Below the pieces are notes generated by a model that searched no databases, was not told where the DNA came from, and was given only the letters and a program-made list of their open reading frames with translations. A stretch of 64,000 bases of DNA from Paenibacillus silagei (GTDB lineage Bacteria; Bacillota; Bacilli; Paenibacillales; Paenibacillaceae): assembly GCF_017874735.1 (NCBI RefSeq), contig NZ_JAGGLV010000006.1:62001-126000 (forward strand). The letters are read 5' to 3'. How positions within the stretch are numbered: the stretch's first letter is position 1; each line of letters starts with the position of its first letter. Shown here in pieces: positions 51,995 through 60,063 of this stretch. A program made the translations under genes and the position numbers.

Positions 51995-53215
51995 TTATTG
52001 AATACGATTAGGGCCTGCAATTCTTATAATTTCATTTCGTAAGGAATAGTAAGCAGCATATGAGGGAACTGAAATAGAAACGATTATGCCCCTTTTGTTC
52101 ACCCATCCACTTTTCGGTAGTATGTATATAGGTAAATCTGCTGGTTTTTTTTGGAACACAAGGGCTCTGGCATTTAAATTTCCATTGGCAAAGGATTTAT
52201 AATCATCATTTTCAAGACCACCAAACTCGACTATAAAAAGACTGGTTGGTGAATATCTTTTAGTATCATTATTGAAGTTTACATGGCCCTTTGTATAGAT
52301 CAAGTAACTATCCAAGTATTTTTCAGTTATCCTAATCCCATCGGGTGAATTATCAAAGGTGTTTTTCCATTTCAAAGTAGCTAAATCAGGAATTTGAGCT
52401 AAATTCGGATCATTTTTATCAGCTAAGTCAATGACAAGCAGTTCATCTAGTTCGGCGCTATAAAGACCATCCTTAGAAGTGATTTTCATCTTATCTTCTT
52501 TCCAAAGATCGGCCACGGTTAAATCCTTCATAGGATCACCAGTCGTCATAATCTCCGGCATGACCGTAAAAATATTCGTTTTGTGCCAGACCAATTCTGC
52601 GCTTCCAACGGCGTACTTATCTATAGGCAGCTTACCTCCGCCTTTAACCGTCAACACGCGCTCGACAGTAACTACTGCTTGGGCTCTAGTGGTATTTTCC
52701 TTTTCTCCAAGCTTGCCTGCGCCCAGTCCAGAGATTAAGCCCGTCTTCGTAGCCAGATACATCCACTTGTCATCTTCTTTCGTCTCTAATCCAGTCGCAC
52801 GGGCAGCAATACGTGCCATCTCCTTGCGAGTTATTTTCGCGTTCCATTCCAGCTCCGAATTAGCAAAATCACTGGTAACGTACAGCTTAGCCTGTTCCGC
52901 AGCATTGACGTAGCCTTCATACCATTTCCCTTCCGTCGGCTCCACAGTTTGACCAGTGGCAGTCACGATCATCTTGATGAATTCTGCACGGCTTACATTC
53001 GCGTTCGGCATAAATAGTCCGCTGGGATATCCAACTACAATGCCTTTTTTTACTGCCGAGTCAATTCCGCCTTTCGCCCAATGATTCGCCGGAATATCAC
53101 TGAATTGAACAGAATCTGCCCTTACTCCGGAGGCTGGGAATGAAGCTAGGCCTGTAGCCAGCAGTACCAGAACAACCATTGTTTTTTTGATGCTTTTCAC
53201 TAGATTATTATTCAT
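51995..53215 (-). CDS. S-layer homology (SLH) domain protein
   Basis: 406 residues from ATG 53215 (GAGGGTG upstream; a GTG at 53224 lies in that site). Signal peptide about 1-33 ending GVRAD; three SLH repeats at about 38-205: FSDIPANHWAKGGIDSAV..GYPSGLF..SRAEF, WYEGYVNAAEQAKLY..TRKEMARIA, and KWMYLATKTGLISG..TRAQAVVTVERV. SLH repeats attach proteins to pyruvylated wall polymer. The remaining 200 residues are unassigned beta-rich sequence. It interrupts the two stalk-domain copies and probably anchors the appendage or its products to the wall. Confidence 0.93.
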   Translation of the reverse strand: MNNNLVKSIKKTMVVLVLLATGLASFPASGVRADSVQFSDIPANHWAKGGIDSAVKKGIVVGYPSGLFMPNANVSRAEFIKMIVTATGQTVEPTEGKWYEGYVNAAEQAKLYVTSDFANSELEWNAKITRKEMARIAARATGLETKEDDKWMYLATKTGLISGLGAGKLGEKENTTRAQAVVTVERVLTVKGGGKLPIDKYAVGSAELVWHKTNIFTVMPEIMTTGDPMKDLTVADLWKEDKMKITSKDGLYSAELDELLVIDLADKNDPNLAQIPDLATLKWKNTFDNSPDGIRITEKYLDSYLIYTKGHVNFNNDTKRYSPTSLFIVEFGGLENDDYKSFANGNLNARALVFQKKPADLPIYILPKSGWVNKRGIIVSISVPSYAAYYSLRNEIIRIAGPNRIQ

Positions 53216-53250
53216 AGATAACACCCTCTCAATTCAAGTGTATTAGACTA

Positions 53251-53312
53251 TCCTTTTCCACCAGTGAAAGTGATCGTACTCTGCCTCACCTCACGAAAAA
53301 TATCGATCGAAG
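53251..53312 (-). pseudogene. 62-bp fragment of the gene at 54470-55456
   Basis: Matches 54825-54885 with a one-base insertion and a few substitutions (shared TCCTTTTCCACCAGTGAA, GTGATCGTACTCTGCCTCAC, ATCGATCGAAG). It directly adjoins the end of duplication copy 2, so it is the scar left by loss of most of a duplicated upstream gene. Non-coding in its present state. Confidence 0.88.
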
Positions 53313-54475
53313 CATCACTTCACTTCATACATAATTGAATTTTCAAACAAACTGGATAATGCATCTACTGTCATATGCTTAAATGGGTCCCCATTATAGT
53401 AATTTGTTGACACCGCTATATCAGCATACCCTTCATACCAGACTCCCTTTTTTAATCTCTCATTGTTCATATAGTGTGTGGTCGAAAAATACTCATCAAG
53501 TATCAAATCTTTATACTCTGTAAAACTATTAATTCTGAACCGGAACTTGGACCGGACACGGTAATCCCCTGTTCCAGGATAATACATGACTGATGGCTCC
53601 GGATCGATTGACCCTTCAATCTGAATTCTGTTCTTCTTCACCCATTCGGCATATTTTCTGATATCATCTTCCCGGATAGATACGGACTGATTCTCATACT
53701 TAAAGACTTCCCGGGCAAAGCTCGCCGGATTGATGGTCTTGTAATCCACACTTAAGCGAAGATTATAACCGATATTCATCCGGTTTATGACCTTTGCTAT
53801 ACCTTCACTTGTCACTTCTTTAGTAGCATACAATTTCGCCCCAGTATCAGCTTCCTTGGCAACGTAATTTATGGTGTTTTTCATCTCATACATTTCATTG
53901 GGGATGTCTTCCAGAATATAAGGGTAGTCTTTATAATTCTTCGGCAGGTTTGTCGTACGAATTTTTCTGCCGAAATCGTCCAGCTTGCCAAGCTCTTTAC
54001 CAGGTGTATGAATATGTACACTTTGAATCAATTCATCCACTTCGACTTCTGCACCCAGAAGATCGCTGACAACCGTTAGGGGAATCATCGTCATCCCGTC
54101 TTTCTGTACTACCTTGGCTCCGAGTGCTGTAGGCACTCCGTTTACTTTGGCATAGGAAGAACCTACAGTAAGAATAATATTATTCTCCTTCTGCTTAAGG
54201 GTTAGCACCTTCGTAGCTGCGTTCCAGCTTGATTGTGTCCCCAGCTTGCCGGAGATGATGCGGAACGGAATCATCGTTATTCCATTCTCTGCATAGGGAT
54301 ATCCTGCCGATAACGGGGATTTGATCCCGTCAAAAATCACGCTTACCGCCTGGGATGCCGTTCCTTCAGCCCCCGCAGTATTCATCGTCAATACCATGCT
54401 CACCATTACACTCATTCCTATGATTAAGCTTTTACTGATGCTGAATAATTTCATTTCATTTCTCCTTTGCTAATG
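53313..54475 (-). repeat. 1163-bp duplication, copy 2
   Basis: Second copy of 50700-51862, in the same orientation, 1.45 kb away. No transposase or target-site duplication at either end; a gene fragment at its left border points to tandem duplication followed by replacement. Confidence 0.93.
53315..54454 (-). CDS. Stalk-domain secreted protein, copy 2
   Basis: 379 residues, same length as copy 1. Signal peptide 1-30 and stalk domain 35-155 identical to copy 1 except at residues 3 and 7; differences cluster after residue 195 (for example INYVAKEADTGAKLYATKE against INYIVKRADTGANLYAIKE). Start ATG at 54454 with AAAGGAG upstream, 15 bp after the stop of the preceding pilus-like gene. Because it follows that gene directly, this is likely the ancestral position. 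Confidence 0.88.
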   Translation of the reverse strand: MKLFSISKSLIIGMSVMVSMVLTMNTAGAEGTASQAVSVIFDGIKSPLSAGYPYAENGITMIPFRIISGKLGTQSSWNAATKVLTLKQKENNIILTVGSSYAKVNGVPTALGAKVVQKDGMTMIPLTVVSDLLGAEVEVDELIQSVHIHTPGKELGKLDDFGRKIRTTNLPKNYKDYPYILEDIPNEMYEMKNTINYVAKEADTGAKLYATKEVTSEGIAKVINRMNIGYNLRLSVDYKTINPASFAREVFKYENQSVSIREDDIRKYAEWVKKNRIQIEGSIDPEPSVMYYPGTGDYRVRSKFRFRINSFTEYKDLILDEYFSTTHYMNNERLKKGVWYEGYADIAVSTNYYNGDPFKHMTVDALSSLFENSIMYEVK

Positions 54476-55456
54476 AATATAGACCGAACAATCCTCAATA
54501 AAATACCCTTTCCGCACAGCCTCCTCCGGATCGAATAGGCTTTCTATCACAGTAGCTCCGGCTGGTAGACAGCTTTCTCCGTAAGCAATATGCCTGCCTG
54601 CGGCATTCCGGGTTCCGACCAGACCCTTCCGCTGCATGACCGCCCCGCTGCCTAAAGAGTAAGCATCCAGCAGCTCTCCACCTGGAAGCGGATATCCTTG
54701 GATAAACGCCATAATACCGGTGTCCTGTATGGATTGCTCGTGTAAGCCGCGCGGGAGGGTGAACTGCACGGATAATCCCATCCGTCTCACCAGTTCCAGA
54801 TGTCTGTTAATGGCTGTGGCCAGATCCTTTTCCACCAGTGAAGTGATCGTACTCTGCCTCACCTCTCGAAATCTATCGATCGAAGTAAGCGGGTCAAGAT
54901 TGGTCTCTGCAGTCAGTGCTGCATACTCACCTTCGTAGAATTCATTAGAGCCGGTATCATACACCCGCGCATGATCATCCAAAGTAAAATAGAGCAAGTT
55001 ACCGTTCCTCAGCTTATAGTAATAGGGCCGCTCAGGCCAATTGACAGGTGTCAGCTCTTTATCTCCGCTGTAGCTGGCTGTGTCGTCCAGAGTCACTAAG
55101 GTGTATCCGTTATAACCGAACATCACCAGTGCAGGAATATGTATTTTCAGATTATTGATTGCGCTCTGATTATTCTCCAGTCCAAACTTCATAGCCAGAT
55201 TACTGTAAAATACACTGAGCACATCCTGATCCAACTGCAGCTGCCGTTCCCTCCCGTAATGCACCGCTGTGGTGGTTGGCTGCTTCTCCAGCCGTGCCAG
55301 GTAGCCTCCCGCATCATCCACCGCAGACTGAAAGTCATCCGAATAGCGTTTATACATCTCCTGATTGGATAATTGAAGCTCCGCTCGCGTGTCATTCATG
55401 AGCACCAGCGGGATGATCAGAATCAGAAAAATAAGCACCACACTAAGGGGCTTCAC
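54470..55456 (-). CDS. Membrane-anchored protein of the Tad-like locus
   Basis: 328 residues. One N-terminal hydrophobic segment (4-22, LSVVLIFLILIIPLVLM) and then an outer domain with Tyr-rich stretches (RPYYYKLRNGNLLYFTLDD) and a C-terminal Cys pair (GESCLP, EDCSVYIH). No recognised domain. Overlaps the upstream gene by 14 bp, so tightly coupled. Position after the pilin-like genes suggests a minor pilin or tip protein in the manner of TadE/TadF/TadG, which is inference. A fragment of this gene persists at 53251-53312. Confidence 0.7.
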   Translation of the reverse strand: MKPLSVVLIFLILIIPLVLMNDTRAELQLSNQEMYKRYSDDFQSAVDDAGGYLARLEKQPTTTAVHYGRERQLQLDQDVLSVFYSNLAMKFGLENNQSAINNLKIHIPALVMFGYNGYTLVTLDDTASYSGDKELTPVNWPERPYYYKLRNGNLLYFTLDDHARVYDTGSNEFYEGEYAALTAETNLDPLTSIDRFREVRQSTITSLVEKDLATAINRHLELVRRMGLSVQFTLPRGLHEQSIQDTGIMAFIQGYPLPGGELLDAYSLGSGAVMQRKGLVGTRNAAGRHIAYGESCLPAGATVIESLFDPEEAVRKGYFIEDCSVYIH

Positions 55457-55994
55457 TACGTACCATCCCCCCGTACTTCAGATTGACCGGAATCAGTTCA
55501 CTATGAAACAGCAGAGAGCGCATCCGTGAGGCCAGCGTTGTGCCTTCGGATTCCAGCCGGACATTGAATAAGTCGCCCACATGCATAGTGAATCTTCTAT
55601 GGGGATCATCCTCTGCGAATGAAGGACCAGAAGCCGGATACAAGACATTCAGTATATCTTTGGTGAAATAGCCATCGAACCGGACACTGAAGCTGTTCTG
55701 GAATGTGGAGTAATCATCCGGATTACCATATAAGGGCTGCAGGTTCTTTTTGTAATATTCCAGCTTGACGTCAAATACACCGTAGGAGGCATCCAGCGAA
55801 TGAAGGAAGAGCTCATAATCGCCTACGTCCACATACCCTTTGCTGCGAACCGTATCGACGAATTCCACTACCGCTGCATTGGCTGCAAGCTTAGTATTCC
55901 TCTCGACAACTTCAGATTGGCGGAATGCCGGATACACCCCGAACACGAAAGCCAGTAGAATTACGATAATTACACCTTTAAGTGCATCTGCCAT
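55443..55994 (-). CDS. Single-TM pseudopilin-like protein (TadE/F-like position)
   Basis: 183 residues. Short N-terminus MADALKG, then TM 8-24 (VIIVILLAFVFGVYPAF), followed by a soluble outer domain with Val/Asp and aromatic residues. No cleavage motif of type IV prepilin peptidase is evident. ATG at 55994 with AAAGGAG upstream. Family not recognised; assigned by layout and position between pilin-like genes and the anchored protein gene. Confidence 0.68.
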   Translation of the reverse strand: MADALKGVIIVILLAFVFGVYPAFRQSEVVERNTKLAANAAVVEFVDTVRSKGYVDVGDYELFLHSLDASYGVFDVKLEYYKKNLQPLYGNPDDYSTFQNSFSVRFDGYFTKDILNVLYPASGPSFAEDDPHRRFTMHVGDLFNVRLESEGTTLASRMRSLLFHSELIPVNLKYGGMVRSEAP

Positions 55995-56009
55995 ACAGGC
56001 TCTCCTTTC

Positions 56010-56375
56010 TCAACGGGTGGCAGAGATTTGCTTAATCATCTCATCCGTCCGGGTAACCTCTAACTGATAAGCCGTACCCGGCACTCCACGTAAATCAATT
56101 GCTGTGAGATCTGTAGCTTCATTAATAACCATGCCGTCGATATATAAAATATAGTCTCCCTCGAGCGCCGCAGGGATCATGCCCAGCACTTGCTCTCCGC
56201 TTATTCGCTTCAAATCACCTGTTCCTGTGTATAACGCCGATGCCACTGTTCGCTGCTCCGGCTGCCGGAATTCAGCAGCAGAGTTCTCCCCTTCCAGCCG
56301 CAGAAACGTAAAGCCGCCCATAGCGAACAAAATCCAGGCAAAGAGGGTTAGGAGGAACTGGGTGCTAGTCTTCAT
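56010..56375 (-). CDS. Small membrane-anchored protein
   Basis: 121 residues from ATG 56375, which overlaps the upstream stop by 11 bp; a reading from 56402 would overlap more. TM at about 7-25, then about 95 outer residues including EGDYILYIDGMVINEATDLTAIDL, which looks like a PDZ-like or peptide-clamp fragment but is too short to assign. Part of the pilus-like operon. Confidence 0.62.
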   Translation of the reverse strand: MKTSTQFLLTLFAWILFAMGGFTFLRLEGENSAAEFRQPEQRTVASALYTGTGDLKRISGEQVLGMIPAALEGDYILYIDGMVINEATDLTAIDLRGVPGTAYQLEVTRTDEMIKQISATR

Positions 56376-56922
56376 TTTCTTTATTGATGTTATTTTGATC
56401 AAATACGATTAATCTGACCTCATCATTCTTGTCTCTATATACGTTGGCCTTAAAAAGTGAAAGTGTATTTATATTGTAATTATCTTCATTATTATCCAAT
56501 GTTTTACTCTGATCCAGCATTTGGGAGACACTATAATGATCATCCGATTCATTATTTACAAAACCAGTGGGGGTGGTATTGGTGGGGTCGGTCCCTGGCT
56601 TTACTGGAATACCATAATAAGTTGCATAAGTATTCTCTGCGTAGAAGCCCGCCAAATTCACTCCGGTTTTAATTAGAATAGAGAATTGCGGACGTCCTCT
56701 ATACTTCATGGCCGCATTAATTACATCCTGGCCAGAGACAACCTTATTATCATAACTGTTGAACTCCGCCTGATTAATCATCTGAGTCTGGGCCAGTGTC
56801 TGCTCCTGGGCGCGGATGAAATAATTGTTAATTACCAGGTAGATACTTACACCCGCCGCTACAATTAGAATAGTTACTATAATTCCGATCACCCATTTAA
56901 GTCCCGTTGATATATTCTCCAT
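56365..56922 (-). CDS. Pilin-like paralogue 1
   Basis: 185 residues. MENISTGLKW leads directly into TM 10-33 (VIGIIVTILIVAAGVSIYLVIN), then a polar helix (IRAQEQTLAQTQMINQAEF) and an outer domain ending with RDKNDEVRLIVF. The first 78 residues are almost identical to paralogue 2, the middle is variable, and the end is conserved again. The layout of one TM followed by a polar helix is that of a pilin, but no Gly-Phe/Glu5 prepilin site is present. ATG at 56922 with AGGAG upstream. Confidence 0.75.
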   Translation of the reverse strand: MENISTGLKWVIGIIVTILIVAAGVSIYLVINNYFIRAQEQTLAQTQMINQAEFNSYDNKVVSGQDVINAAMKYRGRPQFSILIKTGVNLAGFYAENTYATYYGIPVKPGTDPTNTTPTGFVNNESDDHYSVSQMLDQSKTLDNNEDNYNINTLSLFKANVYRDKNDEVRLIVFDQNNINKENED

Positions 56923-56945
56923 AGTTGCTCTCCTCTTGCGTTATT

Positions 56946-57443
56946 TTAAGGCTGTCTAAATACAATGAGTCTGACTTCTTGGTTCTTGTCTCTGTACACT
57001 TGAGCGTGGAAGCGTCCCAGCGTATTCACGTTACAATCATCATTTTTTATATCCAGCATTTGAGAAACACTTTTGCCCTTCTCACCAGTGTTATTACTCA
57101 AGTCTACAATTCCATCAGAACCCGGAACTTCATAATTAGCACCATACGTATTCTCCGCATAAAATCCTTCAGTCTTATTCTCCCCCGTATATATCTTTAT
57201 CGCGAACTGCGGGCGCCCCTTATAACGCATCGCCGCATTAATTACATCCTGACCGGAGACATCCTTGTTATCGTAGCTGTTGAACTCTGCCTGGTTAATC
57301 ATCTGGGTCTGGGCCAGCGTCTGCTCCTGGGCACGGATGAAGTAGTTGTTAATGACCAGATAGATGCTGACTCCGGCAGCGATTATCAGAATGGTAACGA
57401 TGATCCCGATGACCCATTTGAGTCCTGTTGAGATATTTTCCAT
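56946..57443 (-). CDS. Pilin-like paralogue 2
   Basis: 165 residues, same architecture as paralogue 1: MENISTGLKW, TM 10-33, polar helix, variable outer loop rich in Gly/Asn (residues 95-130) and conserved C-terminal FHAQVYRDKNQEVRLIVF. Tandem duplication with paralogue 1, 23 bp apart. ATG at 57443 with GGGAGG upstream. Likely a structural subunit. Confidence 0.75.
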   Translation of the reverse strand: MENISTGLKWVIGIIVTILIIAAGVSIYLVINNYFIRAQEQTLAQTQMINQAEFNSYDNKDVSGQDVINAAMRYKGRPQFAIKIYTGENKTEGFYAENTYGANYEVPGSDGIVDLSNNTGEKGKSVSQMLDIKNDDCNVNTLGRFHAQVYRDKNQEVRLIVFRQP

Positions 57444-57455
57444 AGTGCCCTCCCT

Positions 57456-57968
57456 TTATTTAGCCCTGAAGTAGATAGCGGCAATCCGCTCATTGTGGTC
57501 TTTGATTAGCGTCGCCCTGAACCTGGATTGGGGGCTGATATAGTATTGGCTAGAAGCATCCGAGATCATCTTGTCCTTCACTGTGTTAGGATCATTCCCC
57601 GTTCCCTCTTTAAATTGCCCCCAGGAATAATCAAAGGCACGGCAATAGCCGTCTCCGCTTGGGTTCATACTAATGTATCTATTAGAATCAGTCTGACCAT
57701 AGACATATGGCCGTTCCACATATAGACAGAAGTTCTGCTCCGATTCATACCGCCGGTAAGCGGTCAGAATCTGTGAACCGCTGACCAGTTGGTTATCGAA
57801 GGCGGAATATTGCTGCTCCGAGAGCTCCCTGGCCTGTGCGGCCGCTTGGCTGTTGGCCAGCTCGACTACAGGCTGTGTTTTACCCCAGAGGAACAGCCCC
57901 GCTGAGATGATGGCTAGTGTAATCAGAATGGATATGGTGGTCTTCAAGAAGCTTGCTATATTCTCCAT
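57456..57968 (-). CDS. Pilin-like paralogue 3
   Basis: 170 residues. More distant relative of the two following genes: MENIASFLKTTISILITLAIISAGLFLW, then SEQQYSAFDNQLVSGSQILTAYRRYESE, aligning with AEFNSYDNKVVSGQDVINAAMKYRG of paralogue 1, and SRFRATLIKDHNERIAAIYF at the end. Two Cys at residues about 81 and 108 may form a disulfide. ATG at 57968 with GGAG upstream; 13 bp before it lies the platform protein gene. Confidence 0.75.
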   Translation of the reverse strand: MENIASFLKTTISILITLAIISAGLFLWGKTQPVVELANSQAAAQARELSEQQYSAFDNQLVSGSQILTAYRRYESEQNFCLYVERPYVYGQTDSNRYISMNPSGDGYCRAFDYSWGQFKEGTGNDPNTVKDKMISDASSQYYISPQSRFRATLIKDHNERIAAIYFRAK

Positions 57969-57981
57969 GCCTGTATCTCCT

Positions 57982-60063
57982 TCACATTTTGCCAGTTACA
58001 ACAGTCAGGTCACCCAGCTGCTGGAAGGCCATATAGACGAAGGGAAGCAGTAAATATAAGGTGAACGTTGCCTGCATCGGCAAGAACCCGAACATTTTAC
58101 CCAGTGTGTTCTTCCTGCTGATTACCTTCTCATAGTGCTCCTTACGCTGATCCATGGCGAACGACCGCTCCGCATCCATGTCATCAAACGCCTTCTTCAC
58201 CGGAATCAGATCTGCCGCAACCTGCAAGCGGTCTGCCAGACGTTCAAGCGGGACGAACCGTGCATCCTCCTTCAGCCGGTCGATGGCATCCCAGCCACCG
58301 GCTTCATAGTCCAGCATGCACCGCAGCAATTGCCGTTCGAAGATGTAGCTGTACCGGTGCAGCCACTCTATCATTTCATACACGCTAATATTGGGAAATT
58401 GGGATAACATCATCGAGAGAGTATTAAAGCCGTCCACCTCATTCTGCATTTCCCATTTCCGGAGCTGTGTGCGGATGAGCAGGAACAGATCGGGCACGTA
58501 GAAGCCGGCACAGGCCAGCGTAAAAGCCAGCACAAGCTCATACCATTTGAAGTATTCCTGATGATATTGGTCTACCTGATGAATCAATTGCTGCGCATAC
58601 GCATTCTGATCCGTATTGAACTGCAAAAAATGCTTGTTTTCCGCTTTCTCCTGAATATAGATCAGCATCTCATCCGGTGTAATATCCTTTGCTATCAGTT
58701 CGCCCATTAATGATTGTTCAAAGACATATCGTTCCTCGCTGAGCATCCTTTGCGATTCGGTCTGATTGCCGCCTGTCGTAATCTGCACATTGGGGTGCAG
58801 AAGGTTATGCCTGATGCTCCCATGGATAGAGAATTGAAGCACCAGAATCAGCAGGAAAATCCCAGCTGCCGTTAAGCTTTTCTGCAGATAATAAGCATGC
58901 TGGGACAACCCCGAGTTGGCATCCTTCAATCGCCGGGCAACCTTGAAATGAACTGGCTCATGCTCTGCCGGAGTAATCCGGTCTGCTGCCCGGAAGACCC
59001 ATTTCTGTTTCAGCAGCCGGTTCAGCCATTTCCCTTCATCCTTGATCGCCTGGGTATCTTCATCCACACCCTTGAGAATCCGCAGCGCAATAAAAGATAC
59101 AATAAAAGTGATATACAGCAGGATTAATGAGTACAGCCCCCACGCAGAATTATAGTAATTAGATACAATCGGAAACATATTCTCCGCCCAATTACGAATC
59201 GGGTCCAGCATGAAGACTGGTGAGATTGCCACAAAAACGATGCCATACAGCAGCCGGTCAATCCGCTCCCGGCGGTTAATATCCATATGGATCTCTTCTC
59301 TGATGTTGCCGAGCATGGACAAGTAAATGGAACGTTCCCCTTTATGAATATCCGCATCACCATATTCGCCTATCTTGTAACTGACTCCGGCCAATTGCTT
59401 CATGTACCGGTTCGGTGCTACTTCATAATATTTCTGCAGCTCATCCTCCGGATCTACTGCCGCAAGAATTCCGGCAATCTGCCGGGCGTGTACAGCAACC
59501 ATCGGCTTGGAGCGCTCCGCCGAATTCTCCAGGCTGACTTGTACCATATGCGTCTGATGATATTCATGCCGGATGTCGAGAATCATGGAGGACTGGTCAT
59601 ACAGCATCTGCTTCACTAACCGTCCGATGAAGAGATCACTCAGGATGCCTCCCATATAGACGGAGACCAGCATAATGGTTACCCGGCTTACCCATGAAGT
59701 GGTCCAAAAGAAGGACAGAAGCGAGATCAGCAGAATGCAGGCCACTATCATGATTGTCAACGCAGCCGAACGGCTTCTGACCATGATCTCATTACCGGCA
59801 TGGATGATCGTCAGACGAGAACGGATACGGTGAAGAAGCTTCTTCACCACCGGCAGCTCGTCCAGTACCGGGTAGGCTTTATGTGCTTGTTCGAGCCACC
59901 TTTTCTCCTTGGTTCGTGTGGGAAGCAGTGCCTTCAGGCGTCTTTGCTCCTGATACTGTGTTCCTTTTAATTTACGCTGCACGATACTGAGCAGAATAAG
60001 CAGAATAGCCAGCAAAAGGCCCAGGGAGATCAGGACAATCAACATTACTGTTTGCAGATTCAT
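57982..60063 (-). CDS. TadB/TadC-like platform protein with T2SSF-type domain
   Basis: 693 residues from ATG 60063, overlapping the stop of the ATPase gene (GCATGA). TM segments near 5-27, 105-145, 285-340, 420-440, 550-570 and 655-680. The C-terminal part (FNTLSMMLSQFPNISVYEMIEWLHR..RKNTLGKMFGFLPMQATFTLYLLLP) is a type II secretion F-like domain. At nearly 700 residues it is about twice the size of TadB or TadC and probably equals both in one chain. It forms the inner-membrane base on which the ATPase acts. Confidence 0.82.
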   Translation of the reverse strand: MNLQTVMLIVLISLGLLLAILLILLSIVQRKLKGTQYQEQRRLKALLPTRTKEKRWLEQAHKAYPVLDELPVVKKLLHRIRSRLTIIHAGNEIMVRSRSAALTIMIVACILLISLLSFFWTTSWVSRVTIMLVSVYMGGILSDLFIGRLVKQMLYDQSSMILDIRHEYHQTHMVQVSLENSAERSKPMVAVHARQIAGILAAVDPEDELQKYYEVAPNRYMKQLAGVSYKIGEYGDADIHKGERSIYLSMLGNIREEIHMDINRRERIDRLLYGIVFVAISPVFMLDPIRNWAENMFPIVSNYYNSAWGLYSLILLYITFIVSFIALRILKGVDEDTQAIKDEGKWLNRLLKQKWVFRAADRITPAEHEPVHFKVARRLKDANSGLSQHAYYLQKSLTAAGIFLLILVLQFSIHGSIRHNLLHPNVQITTGGNQTESQRMLSEERYVFEQSLMGELIAKDITPDEMLIYIQEKAENKHFLQFNTDQNAYAQQLIHQVDQYHQEYFKWYELVLAFTLACAGFYVPDLFLLIRTQLRKWEMQNEVDGFNTLSMMLSQFPNISVYEMIEWLHRYSYIFERQLLRCMLDYEAGGWDAIDRLKEDARFVPLERLADRLQVAADLIPVKKAFDDMDAERSFAMDQRKEHYEKVISRKNTLGKMFGFLPMQATFTLYLLLPFVYMAFQQLGDLTVVTGKM

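Noticed and set aside
50700..54475. Composite transposon flanked by the two 1163-bp copies
   Set aside because: The copies encode a secreted stalk protein, have no transposase and no terminal inverted repeats, and a fragment of a neighbouring gene at one border points to local duplication.
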